Part shown: positions 49,434 through 61,100 of the stretch, in pieces
How positions within the stretch are numbered: the stretch's first letter is position 1
How the letters are laid out: every line of letters starts with the position of its first letter
Assembly (NCBI GenBank): GCA_019843655.1
Contig: JACDQD010000007.1
Coordinates: forward strand, 12,449,846 to 12,513,845
Origin: Lethocerus indicus
Lineage: Eukaryota > Arthropoda > Insecta > Hemiptera > Belostomatidae
Direction: 5' to 3'
Length of the DNA: 64,000 nucleotides
Program-made: the position numbers and the translations under genes
The notes under the pieces: model-generated
The model's database searches: none
The model's input: only the letters and a program-made list of their open reading frames with translations
Told to the model about the DNA's origin: nothing

Positions 49434-49700
49434 ATCGCTTGAGATAAGTATAAGATTATAACAGTTTTGCGCTAAATAATTCCGAAATTCAGTCTAGCTC
49501 ACTAATGACAGTAAACAGATTTCACAAATAGTCAGTACAACAGCTGCCATTTTGAATTACAGTATAACCTTCCATCCAACACTGCTAACAAAAGCAATAG
49601 GAACTGAAATGACATTTTCATCTCGTATATCGTTTATAAGATATAGAATAATCTTTAAAAATATTGACCTAATAATAAAGATAATATCTATTTATATTTT
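49434..49700 (-). promoter_or_regulatory. RTF2 5' leader and promoter region
   Basis: Upstream of the ATG lies AAAATGGCAGC (minus strand, start codon 49550-49548). It resembles a YY1-type initiator element and also begins an 18-codon upstream frame ending at TAG 49496-49494. No TATA box stands out. The true start site is unknown: a start downstream of 49550 would leave the element in the promoter, one upstream would put the small frame in the leader. Confidence 0.4.
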
Positions 49701-50680
49701 GTTTGTATATAAATATGCAATATAACTGTTACGGCTCCAACGTTGCTAAAATTGCATTTTTGGTTTTTGTATTGTCCAGAAAACATTAATTCTGGAAATA
49801 AATGAGAGGCGATGAGGAATGATGATGGTTAAATGGAATAGCGCACAAAAATCAGTGGGAATGTGATAGTTAATTAAGTTTCCGCGCGAGTGTACCAGGA
49901 ATTGAGATTAATCATAGAAATCAGACACGTCATAATTATAATATTATAATTGCTTGTTCAAAACAAGCAGAAAAAAAATTGAAAATATAATGACCCTGGG
50001 GGCAATTGATGCAAACCCGACGATATCGTGATCCCGCGAGACCCAAGAGAGTGGAAACATATTTCCAGGAAAATGTTATCATAACGAACATTACGTGTAC
50101 TCCGCATACTTGGATAAATTTTGAGTCGTAATAACAGCGTGTAAAAGAAAACAACGAAGTAGCGGAAGGCGAGGTTCGGGTTAATGTTTCTGTTTTCTTA
50201 TGTCTATGCCTTCTGAATAAATATTAACTTTTTAATGAAAGGATTTATAGTTTGTTTAGTAGAAATAGGATTGCTCAACTTTCCCTGCAGAGTTTTATTA
50301 AGTAAATTTAATTTCTCATAAATATTAGCTAAATAATATACATATTTTGTTAGTTATTATATTTCATAGAATTTTTGTTCTTATTTGTCTTATTTTTATT
50401 GTTTTGTTTTAATCTGTTGTATTTTCTGCCTTGTATTTGTAAAAGTTTATTTGTTGTCTTCTTTTTGTAACAAAGCTGTCGTATTTGTGTCTCGCCTCTG
50501 AACGTTAGAAATATGTTTGGATGCGTAGAATTGCTTCTTCTTCGTTCTTTATTCTACTTAAATGACTTATATTGTCTTCTACCCCGAGGGATGTAGTGTT
50601 AAGACTCGGTAGGTATTTGGTAACAAATCTCCTAAAGCCGCAAATCAGAATGAATTTTTTTAGTTCTAAAGCATAAGTTG
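49701..50680. other. Spacer upstream of RTF2, no gene recognised
   Basis: No recognisable coding sequence; the minus-strand frame at 49936-50154 has no family features. A short AT palindrome (ATAATTATAATATTATAAT) lies near 49932. The region becomes T-rich from about 50340. Confidence 0.45.
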
Positions 50681-50860
50681 AACCATTTTAAGTGGAAATT
50701 AAGAAAATTGAAGGTCCAATATTGAAGGTCTGATGCCAACGCTCGTTTTGAGAGGAAATTAAGAAAATCGCAGGTCAAAATCCAACAATGAAGAAATATA
50801 GCCTAGGCTGTTTTGAGTGGAAATAACGAAATTTAAATCCAAAGGCCAAAATTAATGGGG
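50681..50860. repeat. Degenerate tandem repeat, about 60-67 bp
   Basis: Three imperfect copies of a motif like TTTTGAGTGGAAATTAAGAA begin near 50686, 50744 and 50811. Too diverged for an exact period. Confidence 0.5.
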
Positions 50861-50893
50861 AGGGCTTCACCCCATGTAGTTCAGTACACTTCC

Positions 50894-51150
50894 GGGGGCG
50901 CTAGCGTCTCGGTGCTGATGTACCCATTGAACTTTAGTTAAGTACACCGCCACACCACCCTCAGGGGGCGCTATCGTCTCGGTGAAGATTCACCTATTGA
51001 ACTTTCGTTAAGTACACCGCCGCACCACCCTCAGGGGGCGCTATCGTCTCGGTGAAGATTCACCTATTGAACTTTAGTTAAGTACACCGCCGCACCACCC
51101 TCGGGGGGCGCTAGCGTCTCCGTGCATGTTTACCCCTTCAACAATGGTTC
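50894..51150 (+). repeat. 70-bp GC-rich minisatellite with CTCF-like cores
   Basis: The block GGGGGCGCTA recurs at 50894, 50964, 51034 and 51104, exactly 70 bp apart, followed by an incomplete copy. Units 2 and 3 read CCCTCAGGGGGCGCTA, which matches the core of the conserved CTCF recognition sequence (YAGRKGGCRC). A degenerate further copy (CTAGCGCCTCGGTGA) lies near 51167. Confidence 0.85.
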
Positions 51151-51211
51151 AGAATACCACCATCTTCTAGCGCCTCGGTGAAATTATCCAAGGACACGTA
51201 GAACGTACACG

Positions 51212-51685
51212 ATTTTATTATGGCCATTAAAATTAAAAGCCATATTTTCTTCTTATATATCTATACCTTCATTTTTGTGAAATCTTGTCTATGGTCATTA
51301 CCTTAGCAGAACAACTAAACTTATAACTATACAGAGTTTGTGTATACATATGTAAAGTACGATAACTAATAAAACATAATCTGTATATATTGGGTGTGTG
51401 CGCACACTACACCACCATGCACCATGCAACATGCAAACAGTACCATGCACCATGCAAAAAATACCATGCACCATGCCTTGTGTGTGTGTGTGGGTGTAGT
51501 AAAAATGAGCTAGGGCCGTGGGGGCGCTAATCCCCATACGCCAGTACACCTCTGGCGTCCCTTGCGGAATATTTCATCAGAACCTGTTACATAATTAAGG
51601 AGTTTCGCTAAAAGAGATTATAATACACTGCCAAGGTATATAATGGAGCAATCAAATCATTCGTATCTGTAGAAGATGCCGAAGG
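51212..51685 (+). repeat. Array D leader, copy L1
   Basis: Matches 57656-58134 almost base for base. It contains a cluster of ACCATGC heptamers (51414-51477), a GT microsatellite (about 51478-51492), a lone GGGGGCGCTA (51520-51529) and a diverged first repeat unit. That unit has TATATAA at 51637-51643, then ATG CCG AAG at 51676-51684, directly followed by a good splice donor GTGAGT. Confidence 0.8.
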
Positions 51686-54600
51686 TGAGTCCATAAATGT
51701 GTCTTAACCTAAATAGGAGAACAAATCGATAAAGAAACTGCAGCTATCAGTATATAAGTTGCGCGTACTCGTTGTGTGGTATACATATAAATTCATGTTT
51801 GTGACACCCTCTTGACGTTTATAAGGACCTTACATAGTAGTATAGATATATGTGCTGGGTATTCCCAGTTTTAATAACCTTCAGGGAAGAGGAATATCAG
51901 TAGCGTATTGTTGTTGTCATAAATAATAACCATTGTTCATTTTCATACAACCTGATAGAGACGATATGTTTTAAATACCATAATTTTCGGCGTGCATAAA
52001 TAAAAACCGACGTGCATTGTCCCTACACATTTTTATACATACATATAATAAATACCTTTTCTCTTGCTTATAATAAGAGGGTCTGTCACAAAGAATATAA
52101 TACCATGACTTAATCTATAATGGCGCCATCAAATCATTTCCGTCATTTGAGGAAATCATAGTAGACATATACTTATAATCTAAGACGACGAAGGTGAGCC
52201 CATACATGTGTCTTAACCTAAATAAGAGAAAAAAAAACCTAGTACCAGAGTATTAGATTCGAGTACTCGTTATGTAGTATACCTATACATTCATATTTGT
52301 GACACCCTCTTGACGTTTATAAGGACCTTACATAGTAGTATAGATATATGTGCTGTGTATTCCCTGTGTTAATAACCTTCAGGGAACAAGAATAAGAGTA
52401 GCGTGTTGTTGTTGTCATAAATAATACCCATTGTTCTTGTTCATAAAACGTGATGGAGACAATATGTTTTAAATACCATAATTTTCGGCGTGCATAAATA
52501 AAAACCGACGTGCATTGTCCCTACACATTTTTATACATACATATAATAAATACCTTGTCTCTTGCTTATAATAAGAGGGTCTGTCACAAGAATATAATAC
52601 CATGACTTAATCTATAATGGCGCCATCAAATCATTTCCATCATTTGAGGAAATCATAGTAGACATATACTTATAATCTAAGACGACGAAGGTGAGCCCAT
52701 ACATGTGTCTTAACCTAAATAAGAGAAAAAAAACCTGGTACCAGAGTATTAGATTCGAGTACTCGTTATGTAGTATACCTATACATTCATATTTGTGACA
52801 CCCTCTTGACGTTTATAAGACCTTACATAGTAGTATAGATATATGTGCTGTGTATTCCCTGTGTTAATAACCTTCAGGGAACAAGAATATCAGTAGCGTG
52901 TTGCTGATGAAATAAATAATACCCATTGTTCTTGTTCATAAAACGTGATGGAGACAATATGTTTTAAATACCATAATTTTCGGCGTGCATAAATAAAACC
53001 GACGTGCATTGTCCCTACACATTTTTATACATACATATAATAAATACCTTTTCTCTTGCTTATAATAAGAGGGTCTGTCACAAAGAATATAATACCATGA
53101 CTTAATCTATAATGGCGCCATCAAATCATTTCCATCATTTGAGGAAATCATAGTAAACATATACTTATAATCTAAGACGACGAAGGTGAGCCCATACATG
53201 TGTCTTAACCTAAATAAGAGAAAAAAAACCTGGTACCAGAGTATTAGATTCGAGTACTCGTTATATAGTATACCTATACATTCATATTTGTGACACCCTC
53301 TTGACGTTTATAAGGACCTTACATAGTAGTATAGATATATGTGCTGTGTATTCCCTGTGATAATAACCTTCAGGGAACAAGAATATCAGTAGCGTGTTGC
53401 TGATGTCATAAATAATACCCAATGTTCTTGTTCATAAAACGTGACGGAGACAATATGTTTTAAATACCATAATTTTCGGCGTGCATAAATAAAAACCGAC
53501 GTGCATTGTCCCTACACATTTTTATACATACATATAATAAATACCTTTTCTCTTGCTTATAATAAGAGGGTCTGTCACAAAGAATATAATACCATGACTT
53601 AATCTATAATGGCGCCATCAAATCATTTCCATCATTTGAGGAAATCATAGTAGACATATACTTATAATCTAAGACGACGAAGGTGAGCCCATACATGTGT
53701 CTTAACCTAAATAAGAGAAAAAAAAACCTGGTACCAGAGTATTAGATTCGAGTACTCGTTATATAGTATACCTATACATTCATATTTGTGACACCCTCTT
53801 GACGTTTATAAGGACCTTACATAGTAGTATAGATATATGTGCTGTGTATTCCCTGTGTTAATAACCTTCAGGGAACAAGAATATCAGTAGCGTGTTGCTG
53901 ATGTCATAAATAATACCCATTGTTCTTGTTCATAAAACGTGATGGAGACAATATGTTTTAAATACCATAATTTTCGGCGTGCATAAAAAAACGATGTGCA
54001 TTGTCCCTACACACTTTTATACATACATATAATAAATACCTTTTCTCTTGCTTATAATAAGAGGGTCTGTCACAAAGAATATAATACCATGACTTAATCT
54101 ATAATGGCGCCATCAAATCATTTCCATCATTTGAGGAAATCATAGTAAACATATACTTATAATCTAAGACGACGAAGGTGAGCCCATACATGTGTCTTAA
54201 CCTAAATAAGAGAAAAAAAACCTGGTACCAGAGTATTAGTTTCGAGTACTCGTTATGTAGTATACCTATACATTCATATTTGTGACACCCTCTTGACGTT
54301 TATAAGGACCTTACATAGTAGTATAGATATATGTGCTGTGTATTCCCTGTGTTAATAACCTTCAGGGAACAAGAATATCAGTAGCGTGTTGTTGTTGTCA
54401 TAAATAATACCCATTGTTCTTGTTCATAAAACGTGATGGAGACAATATGTTTTAAATACCATAATTTTCGGCGTGCATAAATAAAAACCGATGTGCATTG
54501 TCCCTACACATTTGTATACATACATATAATAAATACCTTTTCTCTTGCTTATAATAAGAGGGTCTGTCACAAAGAATATAATACCATGACTTAATCTATA

Positions 54601-57075
54601 ATGGCGCCATCAAATCATTTCCATCATTTGAGGAAATCATAGTAAACATATACTTATAATCTAAGACGACGAAGGTGAGCCCATACATGTGTCTTAACCT
54701 AAATAAGAGAAAAAAAAACCTGGTACCAGAGTATTAGATTCGAGTACTCGTTATGTAGTATACCTATACATTCATATTTGTGACACCCTCTTGACGTTTA
54801 TAAGGACCTTACATAGTAGTATAGATATATGTGCTGTGTATTCCCTGTGATAATAACCTTCAGGGAACAAGAATATCAGTAGCGTGTTGTTGATGTCATA
54901 AATAATACCCATTGTTCTTGTTCATAAAACGTGATGGAGACAATATGTTTTAAATACCATAATTTTCGGCGTGCATAAATAAAAACCGACGTGCATTGTC
55001 CCTACACATTTTTATACATACATATAATAAATACCTTTTCTCTTGCTTATAATAAGAGGGTCTGTCACAAAGAATATAATACCATGACTTAATCTATAAT
55101 GGCGCCATCAAATCATTTCCATCATTTGAGGAAATCATAGTAGACATATACTTATAATCTAAGACGACGAAGGTGAGCCCATACATGTGTCTTAACCTAA
55201 ATAAGAGAAAAAAAAACCTGGTACCAGAGTATTAGATTCGAGTACTCGTTATGTAGTATACCTATACATTCATATTTGTGACACCCTCTTGACGTTTATA
55301 AGGACCTTACATAGTAGTATAGATATATGTGCTGTGTATTCCCTGTGTTAATAACCTTCAGGGAACAAGAATATCAGTAGCGTGTTGCTGATGTCATAAA
55401 TAATACCCATTGTTCTTGTTCATAAAACGTGATGGAGACAATATGTTTTAAATACCATAATTTTCGGCGTGCATAAATAAAAACCGACGTGCATTGTCCC
55501 TACACATTTTTATACATACATATAATAAATACCTTTTCTCTTGCTTATAATAAGAGGGTCTGTCACAAAGAATATAATACCATGACTTAATCTATAATGG
55601 CGCCATCAAATCATTTCCATCATTTGAGGAAATCATAGTAGACATATACTTATAATCTAAGACGACGAAGGTGAGCCCATACATGTGTCTTAACCTAAAT
55701 AAGAGAAAAAAAAACCTGGTACCAGAGTATTAGATTCGAGTACTCGTTATGTAGTATACCTATACATTCATATTTGTGACACCCTCTTGACGTTTATAAG
55801 GACCTTACATAGTAGTATAGATATATGTGCTGTGTATTCCCTGTGTTAATAACCTTCAGGGAACAAGAATATCAGTAGCGTGTTGTTGTTGTCATAAATA
55901 ATACCCATTGTTCTTGTTCATAAAACGTGATGGAGACAATATGTTTTAAATACCATAATTTTCGGCGTGCATAAAAAAAACCGACGTGCATTGTCCCTAC
56001 ACATTGTTATACATACATATAATAAATACCTTTTCTCTTGCTTATAATAAGAGGGTCTGTCACAAAGAATATAATACCATGACTTAATCTATAATGGCGC
56101 CATCAAATCATTTCCATCATTTGAGGAAATCATAGTAGACATATACTTATAATCTAAGACGACGAAGGTGAGCCCATACATGTGTCTTAACCTAAATAAG
56201 AGAAAAAAAAACCTGGTACCAGAGTATTAGATTCGAGTACTCGTTATGTAGTATACCTATACATTCATATTTGTGACACCCTCTTGACGTTTATAAGGAC
56301 CTTACATAGTAGTATAGATATATGTGCTGTGTATTCCCTGTGTTAATAACCTTCAGGGAACAAGAATATCAGTAGCGTGTTGTTGTTGTCATAAATAATA
56401 CCCATTGTTCTTGTTCATAAAACGTGATGGAGACAATATGTTTTAAATACCATAATTTTCGGCGTGCATAAATAAAAACCGACGTGAATTGTCCCTACAC
56501 ATTTTATACATAAATACCTTTTTCTTTGCTTATATTAAGAGGGTCTGTCATAAAGATGATAATACCATAACAATCTATAATGGCGCCATCAAATCATTTC
56601 CATCATTTGAGGAAATCATAGTAGACATATACTTATAATCTAAGACGACGAAGGTGAGCCCATACATGTGTCTTAACCTAAATAAGAGAAAAAAAAACCT
56701 GGTACCAGAGTATTAGATTCGAGTACTCGTTATGTAGTATACCTATACATTCATATTTGTGACACCCTCTTGACGTTTATAAGGACCTTACATAGTAGTA
56801 TAGATATATGTGCTGTGTATTCCCTGTGATAATAACCTTCAGGGAACAAGAATATCAGTAGCGTGTTGTTGATGTCATAAATAATACCCATTGTTCTTGT
56901 TCATAAAACGTGATGGAGACAATATGTTTTAAATACCATAATTTTCGGCGCATGCTTAAAAAAACGATGTGCATTGTCCCTACACACTTTTATACATACA
57001 TATAAAAAATACCTTTTCTTTTGCTTATACTAAGAGGGTCACTAACAAGGAATATAATACCATGACTTAATCTAT
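51640..57075 (+). repeat. Array D block 1, ~497-bp tandem repeat (about 10 units)
   Basis: The block GGCGCCATCAAATC starts at 52122, 52619, 53114, 53611, 54106, 54603, 55101, 55599, 56096 and 56582, mostly 495-498 bp apart. Each unit holds TAATGGCGCCATC, CGACGAAG|GTGAGC (donor-like), GGTACCAGAGTATTAG, the palindrome CGAGTACTCG and AATTTTCGGCGTGC. Units are nearly identical, noncoding, and differ by run lengths and a few recurring substitutions (GTTGTTGTC or GCTGATG). The block decays at 56940-57075. Confidence 0.95.
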
Positions 57076-57169
57076 ATGAGTGCAACCAAATCATTTGAAT
57101 TTTTGGAAAATTATACATTATTTTGCTTCTTTATAAGTATACTGGAATCCAGGTTCCACAGACCAGCTT

Positions 57170-57255
57170 ACACAGAAAAAGACAGACACACAGACACAGA
57201 CACAAAAGACAGACACACAGACACAGACACACACACACACAAACACAAACACACA

Positions 57256-57342
<87 letters not shown>
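57170..57342. repeat. CA microsatellite
   Basis: Imperfect CAGACA/CACAAA sequence passing into 42 uninterrupted AC dinucleotides (57259-57342). Long open frames across it on both strands come from the repeat. Confidence 0.97.
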
Positions 57343-57344
<2 letters not shown>

Positions 57345-57590
57345 CACTTATCCGGGACGTGCAGGGACTACTCAGCTGCCCTATTCTAGGAAGCGGTGGC
57401 CCCAACCAGCACCTACCCGGTGGCCGTGGGGGCGACTCAGCTGCCCTTGCGGACGCGGTCGACACCGGACGGCACTTATCCGGGACGTGCAGGGACTACT
57501 CAGCTGCCCTATTCGAGGACGCGGTGGCCCCAACCAGCACCTACCCGGTGGCCGTGGCTGGACTCATCTGCCTTGCGAACCCCGTTCATA
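57343..57590. repeat. GC-rich 128-bp tandem duplication
   Basis: Two copies of a strongly GC-rich sequence begin CGGCACTTATCCGGGACGTG at 57342 and 57470. Composition is sharply unlike the AT-rich surroundings. Frames are open in several phases because of the composition; no family is recognised. Confidence 0.85.
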
Positions 57591-57655
57591 CATTCATAAA
57601 AAAAAATTATTACTACATCAATATATAAATGAAAACCAATATTAATGCCCTATAA

Positions 57656-58134
57656 ATTTTATTATGGCCATTAAAATTAAAAGCCATATTTTCTTCTTAT
57701 ATATCTATACCTTCATTGTGAAATCTTGTCTATGGTCATTACCTTAGCAGAACAACTAAACTTATAACTATACAGAGTTCGTGTATACATATGTAAAGTA
57801 CGATAACTAATAAAACATAATCTGTATATATTGGGTGTGTGCGCACACTACACCACCATGCACCATGCAACATGCAAACAGTACCATGCACCATGCAAAA
57901 AATACCATGCACCATGCCTTGTGTGTGTGTGTGTGTGTGTGGGTGTAGTAAAAATGAGCTAGGGCCGTGGGGGCGCTAATCCCCATACGCCAGTACACCT
58001 CTGGCGTCCCTTGCGGAATATTTCATCAGAACCTGTTACATAATTAAGGAGTTTCGCTAAAAGAGATTATAATACACTGCCAAGGTATATAATGGAGCAA
58101 TCAAATCATTCGTATCTGTAGAAGATGCCGAAGG
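57656..58134 (+). repeat. Array D leader, copy L2
   Basis: Second copy of the leader, 6,444 bp after L1, with a longer GT run and the same heptamers, GGGGGCGCTA (57969-57978) and TATATAA...ATG CCG AAG|GTGAGT (ATG at 58125, donor GT at 58134). Confidence 0.85.
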
Positions 58135-61100
58135 TGAGTCCATAAATGTGTCTTAACCTAAATAGGAGAACAAATCGATAAAGAAACTGCAGCTATCAGT
58201 ATATAAGTTGCGCGTACTCGTTGTGTGGTATACCTATACATTCATATTTGTGACACCCTCTTGACGTTTATAAGGACCTTACATAGTAGTATAGATATAT
58301 GTGCTGGGTATTCCCAGTTTAATAACCTTCAGGGAAGAGGAATATCAGTAGCGTATTGTTGTTGTCATAAATAATAACCATTGTTCATTTTCATACAACC
58401 TGATAGAGACGATATGTTTTAAATACCATAATTTTCGGCGTGCATAAATAAAAACCGACGTGCATTGTCCCTACACATTTTTATACATACATATAATAAA
58501 TACCTTTTCTCTTGCTTATAATAAGAGGGTCTGTCACAAAGAATATAATACCATGACTTAATCTATAATGGCGCCATCAAATCATTTCCATCATTTGAGG
58601 AAATCATAGTAGACATATACTTATAATCTAAGACGACGAAGGTGAGCCCATACATGTGTCTTAACCTAAATAAGAGAAAAAAAACCTGGTACTCGTTATG
58701 TAGTATACCTATACATTCATATTTGTGACACCCTCTTGACGTTTATAAGGACCTTACATAGTAGTATAGATATATGTGCTGTGTATTCCCTGTGTTAATA
58801 ACCTTCAGGGAACAAGAATATCAGTAGCGTGTTGCTGATGAAATAAATAATACCCATTGTTCTTGTTCATAAAACGTGATGGAGACAATATGTTTTAAAT
58901 ACCATAATTTTCGGCGTGCATAAATAAAAACCGACGTGCATTGTCCCTACACATTTTTATACATACATATAATAAATACCTTTTCTTGCTTATAATAAGA
59001 GGGTCTGTCACAAGAATATAATACCATGACTTAATCTATAATGGCGCCATCAAATCATTTCCATCATTTGAGGAAATCATAGTAGACATATACTTATAAT
59101 CTAAGACGACGAAGGTGAGCCCATACATGTGTCTTAACCTAAATAAGAGAAAAAAAACCTGGTACCAGAGTATTAGTTTCGAGTACTCGTTATGTAGTAT
59201 ACCTATACATTCATATTTGTGACACCCTCTTGACGTTTATAAGGACCTTACATAGTAGTATAGATATATGTGCTGTGTATTCCTGTGTTAATAACCTTCA
59301 GGGAACAAGAATATCAGTAGCGTGTTGTTGTTGTCGACAAATAATACCCATTGTTCTTGTTCATAAAACGTGAAGGAGACAATATGTTTTAAATACCATA
59401 ATTTTCGGCGTGCATAAATAAAAACCGACGTGCATTGTCCCTACACATTTTATACATACATATAAAAATACCTTTTCTCTTATACCTTTTCTCTTGCTTA
59501 TAATAAGAGGGTCTGTCACAAGAATATAATACCATGACTTAATCTATAATGGCGCCATCAAATCATTTCCATCATTTGAAATCATAGTAACATATACTTA
59601 TAATCTAAGACGACGAAGGTGAGCCCATACATGTGTCTTAACCTAAATAAGAGAAAAACCTGGTACCAGAGTATTAGATTCGAGTACTCGTTATGTAGTA
59701 TACCTATACATTCATATTTGTGACACCCTCTTGAGGACGCGGTTTATAAGGACCTTACATAGTAGTGTATAGATATATGTGCTGTGTATTCCCTGTGTTA
59801 ATAACCTTCAGGGAACAAGAATATCAGTAGCGTGTTGTTGTCATAAATAATACCCATTGTTCTTGTTCATAAAACGTGATGGAGACAATATGTTTTAAAT
59901 ACCATAATTTTCGGCGTGCATAAATAAAAACCGCCCTATAAACCGCATTGTTCTTGTCCCTACCTTAGCAGAACACATTTTTATACATATACATATAAAT
60001 ACGATACCTTTTCTCTTGCTTATAGGGTCTGTAACAAGCCTTAATACCCGTTAATCTATACATGGCGCCATCAATCATTTCATCATTTGGCGCCATCAAA
60101 TCATTTTCGTATCTGTGAATACATAAATAACCTAAATAGGAGAACAAATCGATAAAGAAACATGTATATACCTATACATTCATATTTGTGACACCCTCTT
60201 GACGTTTATAAGGACCTTACATAGTAGTATAGATATATGTGCTGTGTATTCCCTGTGTTAATAACCTTCAGGGAACAAGAATATCAGTAGCGTGTTGCTG
60301 ATGTCATAAATAATACCCATTGTTCTTGTTCATACAACGTGATGGAGACAATATGTTTTAAATACCATAATTTTCGGCGTGCATAAATAAAACCGACGTG
60401 CATTGTCCCTACACATTTATACATACATATAATAAATACCTTTCTCTTGCTTATAATAAGGAGGGTCTGTCACAAAGAATATAATACCATGACTTAATCT
60501 ATAATGGCGCCATCAAATCATTTCCATCATTTGAGGAAATCATAGTAGACATATACTTATAATCTAAGACGACGAAGGTGAGCCCATACATGTGTCTTAA
60601 CCTAAATAAGAGAAAAAAAACCTGGTACCAGAGTATTAGATTCGAGTACTCGTTATGTAGTATACCTATACATTCATATTTGTGACACCCTCTTGACGTT
60701 TATAAGGACCTTACATAGTAGTATAGATATATGTGCTGTGTATTCCCTGTGTTAATAACCTTCAGGGAACAAGAATAAGAGTAGCGTGTTGTTGTTGTCA
60801 TAAATAATACCCATTGCTCTTGTTCATAAAACGTGACGGAGACAATATGTTTTAAATTCCATAATTTTCGGCGTGCATAAAAAAACGATGTGCATTGTCC
60901 CTACACACTTTTATACATACATATAAAAAATACCTTTTCTTTTGCTTATACTAAGAGGGTCAGTAACAAGGAATATAATACCATGACTTAATCTATAATG
61001 GCGCCATCAAATCATTTCCATCATTTGAGGAAATCATAGTAAACATATACTTATAATCTAAGACGACGAAGGTGAGCCCATACATGTGTCTTAACCTAAA

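Noticed and set aside
51676..51684. Assigning the Met-Pro-Lys start in the array D leader to a named gene
   Set aside because: Three codons fit many proteins and no further exon is present in the window.
52121..52163. Thirteen-codon ATG frame conserved in each 497-bp unit
   Set aside because: Conservation equals that of the rest of the unit and the leader version has a different stop; no sign of coding selection.
57076..57645. Long open frames on both strands (up to 189 codons) over the CA tract
   Set aside because: They read through a dinucleotide repeat and a GC-rich duplication in several phases at once, giving His/Thr or Cys/Val runs; a composition effect, not genes.
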